Below, one piece after another: positions 42,266 to 54,930 of a stretch of DNA of 64,000 nucleotides. The number at the start of each line of letters is the position of its first letter. Position 1 is the first letter of the stretch. Origin of the DNA: Rostratula benghalensis (taxonomy: Eukaryota > Chordata > Aves > Charadriiformes > Rostratulidae); contig VXAI01000157.1 of the NCBI GenBank assembly GCA_013399305.1, positions 984,368 through 1,048,367 of the forward strand, in the 5' to 3' direction. Under the pieces are notes generated by a model. The model worked only from the letters and a program-made list of their open reading frames with translations, had not been told where the DNA came from and made no database searches. Made by a program: the position numbers and the translations under genes.

Positions 42266-42478
42266 AGTTTTTCACTGCGGGGGTGGTTTAAGTATGGAAG
42301 TGAGTTACCTGGAGGGGCTGCAGAGTTGCCAGCCTTGGAGATACTCAGGAGTCAGTGGGATGAGACCCTGAGCGTCCCAACCCGGGGAAGTTTGGAGTTA
42401 ACCCTGCTGCGAGCAGGGGTTGGATCAGGTGGGCTGCTGACCCCTGCCTTCCAGCCCAAGCTGTCCTATGATCTCGGC
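42266..42478 (+). mobile_element. CR1 3' fragment, sense, degraded
   Basis: GGGGCTGCAGAGTTGCCAGC, then CCTTGGAGATACTCAGGAGT, and later CTGCGAGCAGGGGTTGGATC match the CR1 3' UTR type that reads 'GGAGATATTCAAAAGCC ... GAGCAGGGGGTTGGACC'. It ends near CCTATGATCTCG. It is more GC-rich than the intron around it. Confidence 0.8.
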
Positions 42479-44001
42479 TGCTGTGCAGCTCGGTGCTGAT
42501 AATGGTGTTTTGTATGGGGGGAAGGAAAAAAAAGAGCTTTTAATTAAAAAGCCAATTAGCAGTGGCTTCTTATGATGATTCAGGATCTGAAATGTTTAAT
42601 TGCATTTCTAAATCTGAGGAAAGTGGAATTTCTATGAACTAAGCACACAAGCAAGGTGGTATGATAGGAAACATCTCTGTGAACTGCTTCCATTTTGACA
42701 TTTTAACAAGCTAGAGTGACATTTAGAAATGATGTGTAAGATATCAGTTGGGTAGAAGGATTTTCTTCAGTAATATAATTTGGTTTCAGATCTTTTGGGG
42801 CTTCTCAGTTGCAACACAACAATCTGGGGATTTTTTACAGAACATTATTATTTTGATGGCTGTGGAGAGGGTAAACCAGTAGAGGGAGCACAAATTAACA
42901 AGCCTAGTAATATGTGCTGCTAATTATGATTTTGATTTGCAAACAAAGACTGATCCCAAAAAGTGCTGTTTATTTAACATCTGCTTTCTTCAGTAATTAT
43001 TTTAATAATTACCCACACAGTCACACACTTTCATGTTCTTTTCCACTGTTAATAGCAGTAATTCCTTACGCTGTCTAGTCTAGACCCTTCTAAAAAACTG
43101 TGATCATTTTATATAACTGTAGGAGACACCAAAAAAAAAAAATATGTAGTAAAAGCTGTGGAAAAGGTTTAAGGGCTTCAAAAATGTCACATCATTGGTA
43201 CCTAACATCTCTGTAGAAGAATGTGAGAAGTAAGAGTATGTTCTGAAGGATCTCTGCTATACCTCTTCATAGGAAGATCCAGTAAGGTGCATTAATATAT
43301 AGGGTACTTATTATTGTTTATTTTTACACACGATCTGTACTTAACGGTTATGCTGGAAAATCATTATGATGAGAAACTTTTCTTGCCCAGTGTTGTCTCA
43401 TGATAGTTATCCAAGTTTTTTTTCTGCAAATCCACTCCACAGGTTTCATCAGATTCTTTTATCTAATTGTAGTTTTTCCTATGGAAGGCTTTGCCCTTTT
43501 CTTGTTTTTCCTTCTCTATATTTCATCTCTGACTTTATTCTTGACCATTAAGGAGTTCTTGAGGGAGTGAATTTGGTTTTTTTCAATGTGAATGCTATGC
43601 ATAGGTTCCTCATGAGAATGCAATACTTTATTTTGTTCCTTCTTTATAAGTATATTTGAAGAATTTTATTAGAGGATTTTTGTCTGCCAGTGCAAGACAA
43701 AAAATAACTGGTAAATGTACTGGTTTGTTAAACCTGCTAATGTAATGGTTCTATGATTCTAATACTTATGACAAAGACAGATAAGATTAAAATGTTACTA
43801 CAATGGTTTAATTTTATTTCCTTTAATTAATTTCCCCTAAATTATAGATCCTTTAAAAGAAGAATATGAAAATGGAAATATTTTTAACTTATTTCTGCAA
43901 CTGTTCAAAATCAAAATGAAGTCTGACTGCATTTGAAACTGAGATTATAATACATATTCATTCTACAGAGTAAAGAGTACTTGTTAAAATAACAGGACAC
44001 G

Positions 44002-44044
44002 GTTTTCTTTTTTCCCTCTTTTTTTTTTTTTTTTGTTTGCTTGT
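44002..44044 (+). repeat. T-rich low-complexity run
   Basis: Mixed T and C tract ending in 14 or more T, followed by GTTTGCTTG. Simple sequence. Confidence 0.8.
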
Positions 44045-46083
44045 TTACAGATTTTTCTATACATTTCTGCACTGTGAACAGATCTAGACCTTGGATCTTT
44101 TGCTCTGTTTACTTCAATAAGTATGCCATTTTGTTTCCAAGTTTGTCATTGTGAATATTTTCCCAGTCCTTAGCAGTGAAACAGAAGTAGATGAGGAACA
44201 AAGCTTTTCCTCTATCAGAGAGATGCTGATCACTTGATTCAGGCTGTAGATTCTGAGTAGCCTGTATGGCATGCAGGCAGGACCTGAACTTGGATGGATA
44301 TTTAAGGAAATAAGCTGGTGCTTCCCTTTTACCTCCCCCCATCCAGTTAACCCCTTTGTTTCCCTCTGAAAAGAAGTTGTATTTGTGGAGTGTCCTAACA
44401 GTAGAGAGTTGGTGGATGGTAGTGGTATGTTCCCACTCCAGAGAGGTAGGAGGTGGCAGAGCTGAGCATCTATACCATGATATTCCCCCACTCAGTTTTT
44501 CTTCTCAGTCCTCAGCTTTCGGGGTGATGCATTTATGTAACTTTTTTTTTTTTTTCCATAATAAAGGAGTAATTCCTATCTATAGGGCCTTGAAAAAAAA
44601 AAGAGGGCAGATAAAATACATGTTGCTGAAGGAACCATAGTTAGATGCAAAGACTAAACAACTGCAGATTGCGTCTCATGTTCATCAGCCACTTTCTGGT
44701 CTGATGGCGCCCTTTTCCCTCTCAGAACACAAACAAGCTTGCATGTAACACCCTTGAACTGAGTTTAGTGTTCTCATAAAGCAGATTTCTAAGTCTATAG
44801 CCATTGAAAAAATAAGTAGGACAGGCCTTGGGTTAATGTGAAAATGTTTAAGGATGAAATTGAGAGAAGAGGGTTTTTCATTCCTACTTAGAGGAGGTAA
44901 TTGGAGGCCTGGATAGCCTCAGATAGTGCAGTCCTGGTTCAAGGTCTTTCTGAACTTCTGTACACAAGCAAGGTTGCTGCTTTTGGCAAGGTATATTATG
45001 AAACCAATTTTGTTCTGAGAACTAAAAATCTAATAAATACTGCTGCTGATAACCTTCCCTAGGAGGAGGTTTCAGAATATTGAGAGAATTCCTCATATTT
45101 GTAGGAGCTTTACTAAGTATGGCTGTATAATCTTGAGCATGTGGAACAGCTCAGAAAAATGGGACTGAAACTTCTAATTTGCTTCCAGGCTGTCACGTTG
45201 CTACAGAAAGCTGTCAAAAGTTTCTTTGCTTAACCGTGAGAGCCAGAAGTTCCAAGCTTGGAGTGCGCATCAATTCTTGCATTAGACTGTATTTGATCTA
45301 CCATGCCTATTATCCCTGAATAAATCAATTTAGAGGGAAAAAAATGAAGCTGTAGTCCAGAATTTTCAGGATGCTGGACTTTTGTTTTCTTCTGGTGTAG
45401 AAATGTATGGCAGAACAACCCATGTCCTGTAAGTTGTGCACAGTTTGACATTTTACTTAGGAACCATTTGCCAGATGGTGTGACTCCAGGAGTATGCACT
45501 CACCTCTGGCAATTGTGCTGCAGAGTATAGTCAATTATCTGGCTCCATTTGTGATCTTACATGATTTAATTACCTAGCTAATAGTAAGGATCTCGTTACA
45601 GGGTTCTCTTTACAGTGTTGTTATGTTTTACTTGGCTATATACACAATTTATGAATACAATCTGTAATGCATGAATTTACAAACCCTGTAACTAGCTACA
45701 GCCTCTGCACATGCTCTGTTCCCACTAAAACACTTTTACAACTTTGTCCATGTGTCTTTGTGTCATGGAATTAAAGAAGAAAAAGATCCCAGTTGACCGT
45801 GTATGGTTGATTGCACCCTCATCCCTATAGTTAGTACTGAAACTCTTGTTTTATGCAGGAGTAAATGGAATTATGTGCATTGTGTAACTGTACCATTGTC
45901 AGTCCAAATAAGCAGCGAGCTGGTGGCTGAAATAGTGTAAACTTGGTGACTTTGTTTCATTGCAGAGTTAAGTCCTTGAGGGCATTTGAAAAATACAAAG
46001 ATCTGCTGAGTTTTTCTCATTTAATGTATTTGTGCATGGCACCTTTTTTTCTTGTAACATTTGTTTCTTGCCTTGTTTTGTAG

Positions 46084-46218
46084 GCTTGGTCCTTCAGTCA
46101 AATCAAGAAAAAATGTTCATGGAATTCAATGCAAATTCTCCAGAAATTCTTTAAGTACTTTTTTGCCTGCTGCTCTCAGAAGCTAAGCAGTGTTTTAGCT
46201 GATGTCATTTGTGTGTAG
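46084..46218 (+). other. Candidate alternative terminal exon of COMMD10
   Basis: A strong pyrimidine tract (about 46046-46080, TTTCTTGCCTTGTTTTGTAG at its end) precedes a segment that continues the COMMD10 frame after exon 5 (phase 0). It runs for 44 codons from Ala-Trp-Ser-Phe to TAG at 46216-46218. The peptide shows no similarity to the expected COMM domain end. It could be an alternative 3' terminal exon or pure chance. No close AATAAA follows; one lies near 46620. Confidence 0.2.
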
Positions 46219-49200
46219 CAATGGGAAATAACCCTATTTTGTCAGTACTTTTGCACTTCTTGGCAGTGCTGATCCCCCTGCTATTACTTAAGCAATAAGC
46301 TGTTGTCCTTCACAAACGTGTTCAAAGCTGGCTTCGCTCCTGTGTCTATTTCTTCCTGACTCTAAGGTAGAAAGGTAAGGTAGTTTAAGAAATGGGTGAG
46401 ATTAGGGAGAGGTGAACAGAAAAGTTGGAATTCCTCTAAGAGTAAGACTTAGTCTCACCACCATAGCTCTTTTGCATGTGTCCTCCATTACAAGGAAGTT
46501 GACTGCTGCCTTTAAGAACTGGGGATGAAAGGAGAGGAAGACAGAGAGTAATCTCCAAGCCAGAAGCTTTCTAACATGATTGCTTAAAACCAGATAATTC
46601 TTCTATGTGTAGATGCAGAAAAATAAAAATTTATCATCAGTGTTAAAAGGTATAAAATTCAGAGGGTCATAAAGCCTTTACATATATCAAGTAACTAGCA
46701 TTTCATGGTATTTAAATCAGGTAGGAGTAGCTGTCTTTTGTATTATTTGACAATTAGTAGCAAGCAGAGAAGAATGTAACATGTTATTTATAAAAATAGG
46801 AGTTCAACTTTTTATATATGAATGTCTTAGTCTTGAGGAAGCTGGGCAGAACTGTAACTGTATGTTTTCTGAGTACCACTGGAAATGCTTCTTAGGTTTT
46901 CACCTTCAGCTTCTCAGTTCATTGGTGAAATAGTGAACTTCTGACTGCTCAGTGGTTGCATCTTGGAAAGACTTGCCTGTGGAAAGCTTTATATATGAAT
47001 CCTTTATTTTGCCTTTAAGGGGTTCTAAACAAGGAAAGTTATTAGATGTGAAATTTAAAAAAATGAATTTCCACCCCTTTTTTTCTCAGTGGACTTGTCC
47101 TTCAAAATCCTTCACACCTTTAAGAGCCAGCAGCAGTTTGTTTTCCTGTATGTGACTGCCATTTAGGGGGCACCTTCAGAGCTTGTTGAGGAAGGTAGGA
47201 TTGTCTTCTGCAGTCATGATTACTGCCTTTTTTTAATTTATACTGACACTTAAGACAACTTAGTTGTGTTAACTTCTCATTTCTGTAGAGGTAGCCTGGG
47301 AGCAGTCTCTGCTTTGCTGGTCACTTCTTGGGTGGGAACGGTAGAGGTTCTTAATGCCTTGTTTGCTGGTAGTGCATGCTGCGTTGGAGGCATTCTCTGA
47401 CTGAGATCTTTAGAGACAGGCTGAAGATAAAAAGAAGAGGGAGTTAAAAGTAAGATCTCAGTATATATGCAATGTTTTAATGCAAGTTGTGAACTTGCCT
47501 ATAAATGCCTCTAACATTTTGTGGCTGAACCAGAGAAATGCATTTGTTGGAGACGCTCCAAAAAGAGGTAGGTTAATGACTTTGCTTGGGGTACCAGAAA
47601 AAAACAGTGTGTAGTGTTCAAAAGAAGCTTTAAGTTTTATACAGCCTATTTGTAAACAAACAGAAAAGGTGGCTTGTAGAAGAAAGAGGATATGATGTCC
47701 ACACCTGCCTTCAGCACTCCACCTTTTCTTTACCTAATTGCCTGTTTTTTCAGGCTTATTGAAGTTGGCTAGTGCTTCTTTTCTCACCACTGCGTTTTAC
47801 TTCTGCACCTGTGGCAGGATGGCCAGAAAATAAAAGAAAATTTGTGTCTTCCAGCCTTCCGTTAAACAGTGCTTTTTATTTACCAGGGTGCTGCTGAGCA
47901 GCCTCTGCAATGAACACGGAGAGAAATGGAACTCCTGTGTTGTAAGCAGAAAAAACAAAATTCTGTGAAGAAACAGAAAAACAGCCTAACACACGTGCCA
48001 ATGAAATAGGTTCTTACATTACACCCTAAGCAGTTCTTTAGCAATTTGTATGATTCTTTTTTCCATTTTCTTCATAGAGTAAATAACAACACTGTCTTTT
48101 TTGAACAAGCTCTTGTCAGTAAACACTTGGTTTCCCCAATATTTCATGTGCCTTTTCTTTAATTAGTGCACAAAAAAAAAATACCTGCACAAACTTCTTA
48201 AACACTTTTTTTTAAGATGTACTTGAAGGTTTTGTCTCGAGTTGTGTATTTTTTGCCTTTCAAAGTTAAGTGGATGGATTAGATTGGAACCTGAAATATT
48301 ATGTTGCTATGTTTATATTGTATGAAAAGACAATTTTTCAGCCTATTCTAAGAGGAAGGAGGTGAGCAAGAAGATTTGAGAGGCATGGAGTAGTCACTCA
48401 GCCTGTGAGTGTCTTATGTTGATTCTCTGTGCAGCTTCTGAAAAGCCTAGCTGCAGGGTGACATTTTAACTCAAGTTGGACATTCTGATCTCATTCTTCT
48501 TCTGTGATCAATCTTTGTTATTTTCATAAAAAAAATCTCTCAGACTGGAAGTCCACTATAGGTAATTTCTGCTTTGTGAAATGTAAGATTTTCGATCTAC
48601 CTAGCTTAACTATTGCTGTCAGGCAGGTTTTTACAGGCACATTTGATAAGAAGAGTATATAAATGCACACATTAAGTACCATAATATTTGCAGTATCTGT
48701 TTTCTTGAGTGTCATGTTGCCCATGTAAGTTTTGCTCTGTTATGAGTTGATGCCCAACAAATGGGGCATTTTAATCAATCTCTAGTTTTGTCTTTTTTTT
48801 TTCCTCCTTCAGTTGCAGTTGGCCTAGTTATTCTGGTTCTTGTAATTATAAGTGTTTTACTTTTGCCTATTTGGGCTGAATATGGATTCTTTTTTCCTTG
48901 AAAATATAGTTACACTGTATATCCTAGAAAATAAAATCAGCTTCAAGTTAAAATTCAGTTAAGACATGCAAACTTCTAAGGCAGTCCCAGCACATAAGTT
49001 GAGTGTAATACCTGACTTTTACAAGCTGGAATTAATATTTAAAATTACAGAACTCCACCACATATTTGTAAGCATTTAATTGCAAGCCTAAATGTAAATA
49101 CATGCTTTTAAACTCTTTTTACTGCCCTTAGATGCTGGAAAATGTCTGTCTGAATAGGTAAAAGAGCTGAAAACAAATGATGTGTTACAAGTATGATTCT

Positions 49201-52200
49201 GCTTTTTTAAGCTTCTGAAGTGCAAAAAGGAAGTTGGGCCAAATGGACTAAAAATATCACAGACAATTAAAGCTATTTAAATAACTTCTAAAATCTGTGA
49301 TTATTTAACAGTTAACATTCATTGTTCTTTAGTTTTCTCACATTTTAGATCTTGGATTTTTTTAAAAAGTGTTTTCTCATTTGTTTTTTGTCCTCTTAAA
49401 CTTTTCAACTCCCTTACCAGAGGATATAGTCTTGAATGGGCACATAGAGCTGCAAGTGAGTAGCTGGCATATTTGCAAGGAGGACGATCAGCCTGATCTT
49501 GAGGGTAAGCAGTGCTTTCCCTTGGGCATCTTGCCTCCAGATGTTAGAACTCCATCTCCTGCCCTGGAAGGGGGAGAGAAATTGGTTGAGTGAAGGTAGA
49601 GGTTTCCAGTCAATGTATCTGCACAGGACTTGGAAAACTTAATTGTATCCTTAAATTCATATAAAGCGGCAGTTTACCTTTCTTCCAGGAAAATGACTGC
49701 TGAGTATCTGGGTGCAAAGATTAAAATTTACCAGGTTTGGTAAATTTACAGGCCTGGGTTTTAATTTTATGGTTCCATGAGTACTCCTGTCAGTATGTAA
49801 GATGAACAATTGTGACATTCTGCTCCAAAATGTGAGCACTTGGCAGCATTTTATTTTCATACTTTCTCTGTAGTCCTTTCAAGAGTAGGGCTAGCCACAG
49901 AAACCAAAAATGAACCATCTGGAACATTTCAACACAGTGCCTCTTTCGTAATACTAAAAAGTGAGGACAGTGCATGTGAAACTGTTTAATTTGGGTTAGG
50001 AAATTACAAATTCTGTTACAGTATTTGTATATGTAACAGCCCAAAGGAGAGTAGCTGATTGGTGTGAGAGCATTTGCATCTTGCCAGGGCCAGCTTCCAT
50101 AGCTTATGATGGGACCACTCTGGGGCTCTGCCTCGTGCCCCCGGCCACCTTTTCCCCCTCTCCTCTGTCTCTGCAACACAATGTGCCATGTTGTGTTGAG
50201 CAGCACATGTGTGTACCTTTTCTTCCTAACCCTGTCATCACACATCAGGAGAGGCTGTCTGGGGTGGGAAGCAGCAGCTGCCAGACCAATTCATGTACCC
50301 TTGTGGGTTGCACCTTGCTGACCTACTTTTAGAAGACATGATGGTGAGGAGAACCATATCCAGTTACCCTGTTGGTTCATACCTTGCCAGTGGCTCTGCA
50401 TTACTTAGCCTATTACCAAGTACTTAGGTATTTTATATGTCAAGCATCTTACCGGGTCTGCTTAGAGTAGTACAGAAGGAGCCTGTCCATCTTTGTCGGC
50501 ATCCAGTTTACATTTGTGTTCACTGTTGCTGTGTTTCTCCCCTGGGCTCTGCTCTTCCTTTTTCACTAATGTCCTTTCCTTAAATATGTTGTTTTGTGAG
50601 TATTGGTACAAAATGGTATTGTCAAGAAAAAGTAATCCTCTTGGTGATTACGATTTTCCAACCAAGCCGCTTTACAGGTTAATAGCAGGTTTTTATTTTG
50701 AGAGCAATTGGATTGTTCTGTATTTTCTGCCTGCTTCGCAGAATCACTGGCTTTACTTTCCTGTTACTTTGCTAATTTTTTTTTTTTTTTCAAAGTACGA
50801 ACTAATGAAATTGCCAAATCTGTCTTCCTGGAGAAGTAATATGTACATTCTTGAAAGAGTACGAAGTGAGCGTCTCCTGCATTGCTAACATCTGTCCTGC
50901 TTGAGGCAATAAATATACAGTACATGCTGTTGTACACTATCAAGGCTGTGCATTTGACATTGAACAGGTGTCTGCAGCAATGCTGTGACACCTTTTCCAG
51001 GCGTGCTTCAGGTGGAAGAAGGTAGGTCATCACCTCAATTACATGCAAGGGTGGTGATTTCCACTCATCTTTTTTCTTGCTGTTTACAAATGACAAGAGT
51101 GTGGTATTTGGAACCCTGTTGCATCTAAATTTGTGCCAATTGGCTTTGTATGAATGTTTAGCAAACTTTAAAAGCTGCTATGACAAGTGACCTTTTCCAC
51201 TGGTTAAAATACATGAAATATCACCTCTTTCACAGGAAAACCACAACCCACAGCGTGGCCTACAGCCCCTGAGCAGATCTTGTTCAGTATGATTGTATAA
51301 AATCACTACTAATGAAATAACAAATACATATTTCTAGGAATGCACGCTCACTGGCAAGGCAGTAACAGAAAAGAGGTTTTGAGGAGAAAAGGAAAATACT
51401 TTTCTTTCCACATCGAGATGGATCCTATTACTAAGAACACATTTTGAAGCCTTGTAGTAATGAAAGGGCAATACAAAAACAAAAACAGAGCCAAAGCTAA
51501 TGAAAATGCTTGTCTAGCTTGAAATTTAGACGTAAGGAAAAGAAAAGCTGCTTCTTTTTCTGACCCCTTCAGCAACATTCTTGAACTTGCTGATATGTAA
51601 GAGTAACTGAGTTGTCCAGCTAGCCCACGGAACCACACCAGAAAATTGCACTGTGGTGCTTTCTCACTGAGTTTATAGCTGTCTCAGTCTGAGGGAACGG
51701 CAATTTCTGCTATGCACATATTCCAAATATTAGGGGAATTGCTTTGTAAGTGGTGTTTGTAAATGCTTTCCTTCCTCAACAATATCAGTATTAGGCTCTG
51801 AATTTTCTGGTAAGACCTGATTCGAGGCTCTTTGAATTACTTCTGGTGAATAGCAGTAGGAAGTGAAGTTTTAAAGAAGGCTGAAAATGCAAGATTATTT
51901 CTCTGTCCTCTTTCTCCAGCACCAAAAGAAACAAGGAATTGGGAGATGCTTATGCTTGGGAGTAAGTTGTGTTATGAGATTGGGAATTTGACAGCAAAAC
52001 AAGTTGCCAAAGTCCAGATTTGTAGGCAACTTTTGTCGCTGCGTGTTTCTTTGATTAGGTGCTTCACGACTAAAGGCTGCACTAGTCTCCTTCATGACAT
52101 GGAGAAATGGATTACCCAGTGTGTTGGCATAGGAGAGTCACAGGTTTAAGCTTTCTGGGAAAGCACTGACTCTGCACCCTAGGGGCTGCCCACTCGTTGT

Positions 52201-54473
52201 TCAGGAGTGCTGTAGCACCTAGCAGTCCTGCAGGGGTTTGCAGACTGAAAACAAGTATAGGATTCGTTAACTGTACAGAGGAATCCAAATTTGTGTTGTC
52301 TTCCTTGTTATATTACAAATACTAAGTAGAGGAATTAAAAAATCTAGCTGCACACATTTGAAAACAAATAGATAGCTTTGTTCAAGAGTAAGTACGTAAG
52401 TGTTATAAATACAGCCTACAAATACCTGAAGTCATAACTGGAAAGAAAGAGTGCTTTATTAGAAGATCTTGGAGTACTCAGGAGGAGAAGCTTAATTTGA
52501 AGATGCAATTTGGAGGCAGGAAGAAAGGTATCTGTAGATTCAGAAAAGTCCTTGTGACAGCAGAGAAACAGAATTCCTGAGCTGTCTTTTCTTTTTGTCA
52601 TTTCAAGATCACTTTGCCTCTTCACGCTCCCATTCCTCCTTCCTTTCTGTCATCCCATCTTCACAGGAACAAGCGCATTGTGCTCCTATCAAAAATTGCT
52701 ACAGATTCCAAAATACCTTTGAATTTTCTCTAACAGCAGAGTTGCCATTGAAGTGGTACAGAATTCCTGGGTTTGGTGCTGTGTCTATGAAGCTCTAATA
52801 GGCATTTTTAGATGCTGTCTCCGTGTAACTAGTATGTATATATATTTTTATGTGCTGCTTCTGTTTCTTTTCTTTTTGAACCACAGTAGATTAAATAAAA
52901 TATTATTGTACTTCTTTATTAGATTGGTTTCCTTTGTTCTTCAGGCATTAAAGTGCTGCGTATGCTGTGTAGGTTATCTTCTGCTTCTAAAGGGATAGCA
53001 TAGGATGATCTAAATGAAGAAAGATGTTCAGGCAGTGTTTATGACGGAGTTCCTGTCTGTACTTTCGGAGACCAACATGTAATGAGTTATTGAGCGAGTG
53101 TTTCTTTCTAAATTTGTATCATGTTGAGTGAAAATGAAAGCCTTTGTAATGAGAAGCAAAATGGTTTGTGGAGGATATGGATGAGGTCAAGAATAGACAA
53201 TTTTTAGTGCTGAAATTAGAGCTATTTGATTTCCTTCCAAATGGGGAAGTGTTTGGGACAGTATTTAATGCTAAACCTTTTCAGGAGAACTGCTTTGCTG
53301 GAGCAGCTTCTCTGTTGGAGGGCATTGATTTGGCAAGGGTGCTGTAGGAGGCAGACTCAGGTAAACAGAGATGTCTGTGGATGGTGTAGCACAGCAGAAG
53401 TGAAACAAATATGGGGAGGTGGAGGCCGCAAGGGCAATGCACAGCAACAGGAAAGCAAGGATGTATTGTTCGAGGAGAGCTAATTGAAGTTGAGTTGAGC
53501 CTGCAGAGATTTTCTTTGAGTAAGGCTGAGCATGATTAACATGCAGGGAAGTGTTATGCCACATGACACAGTGCTTTCTTCTCAACCTGGTATCTGAAAA
53601 GTCATTCTGAAAAGCTCTTGAAAATTCAAGTGTACCATAATTTGAATTTATTTTGTTAGTGGAATCGCTTTAAAATTCTCATTACCATTTTAAACCACAA
53701 ACTCCTGTGGCCTTGAGGAAGTCACAAAGAACCTGGAGCCATCCTTGACTGTGAGAGTGAAGCCTGCGATGCCTGTCTAGGACAGAGTGCACTTATTGTG
53801 TGTACTGCTTTTTAAAGAGAAGACCTTGACACATCTTCAGCTGGGGGATTGCAATCCAAGGGTGAGCCACAGACCAACAGCAGATTTTTTTCAAAGACAT
53901 GGGAATAGTAAGGCAGAGGAAGGATATAATAATAATTTAAAAAAACCCAAACCAACAAACCCCAAAAAGACATTTAGTGTATCTTTTTGTTATGGATAGA
54001 CTGATGAAATCTATTTGTCAGTGCTGAGCATGAGAGGTGTGATGTTGTAATTTAAGCACCATTGAGTCGTTAGGTTGTGGATACCCATTCTAAACCCTTT
54101 CTTCCATTCTTTGCAATAAAATAATTTGTTTTCAAAACATTCCAGTCTGTCATAACCGAGCTTTAAATTTCTTAAAGTAACTTGAATGCTTTTGTTAATG
54201 TGACTATTTTTGAGATGCTCAGAACTTGCAAGCTTGAGAGACTACTGGCTTTTTATAGCAATGTGGTTTCAGATAAACAGAAAAAAAATTATCAGTGTTC
54301 TGTTTTTCCACTTTTCTGAAGCACTTCAGTAATATGCTTTCAGCATTAGCTTTTTCTTTTTTTAACTAAAGAAGCGGTTATGAATTGTGGACCAAACATC
54401 AGTTAGCCTGTAAAAGTGCAGTAAGAGCTTTGCAGCTTGAAACCAAAATATTATTATTTTAGTATGTGTCTAT

Positions 54474-54528
54474 AAAAAGAAAAAAAAAAAGAAAAAAAAA
54501 AGCAAACAAAACAACCCCCCCCAAACAA
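54474..54528 (+). repeat. A-rich low-complexity run with C tract
   Basis: Long A runs broken by single G, then CAAACAAAACAACCCCCCCC. Simple sequence. Confidence 0.85.
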
Positions 54529-54869
54529 ATGTGTAATTGGCATATGTTTCACAGAATGTTGCAGGGGTAGTGACAGTGTGATGTTAGGAAGACTGCAGGT
54601 TGTTATACCACTGGAAACAATATCCAGTGATGTGCTCTTCCATAGACAGGTCTGGAGCAGGTGCAAAATTAATCTTCTGCCATTGTACGTGTACAACATA
54701 TGTTAACATCCTCATATTACCTCTGAGCTTGAGAAAATGGAATTATTCTTTGTCTTTGTGGAAATAAAGTTTGGGGGTGGAGGGGGTGGGGAAAGAATCT
54801 AATTATATAGAGTCACTGTTTCATTGTGATTTGCATCTAATTCTTCCAGTTCCATTACAATACTTATTG

Positions 54870-54930
54870 CAGGTTTGGGGGCTTTTTGGGTGGGGTTTTT
54901 TTATTTTGTTTTGGTGTTTTTTTGTTAAAG
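54870..54930 (+). repeat. T/G-rich low-complexity run
   Basis: Alternating T and G homopolymers (GGGGGCTTTTTGGGTGGGG and T runs). A similar stretch occurs at about 62860-62908. Confidence 0.75.

Noticed and set aside
44114..44491. 125-codon minus-strand open frame in intron 5
   Set aside because: No recognisable motif or conserved pattern. Regarded as chance.
49790..50245. 151-codon minus-strand open frame in intron 5
   Set aside because: Composition mixed, no domain, overlaps other open frames on the + strand. Consistent with chance.
53205..53240. Reading with Glu-Leu-Phe-Asp-Phe, resembling the missing COMMD10 C-terminus
   Set aside because: Only five residues agree. The residues before and after do not fit the family, and no acceptor lies at the right place.
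54773..54791. G-rich run as a G-quadruplex
   Set aside because: Only three runs of three or more G are present, so a standard four-run quadruplex does not form on sequence grounds.
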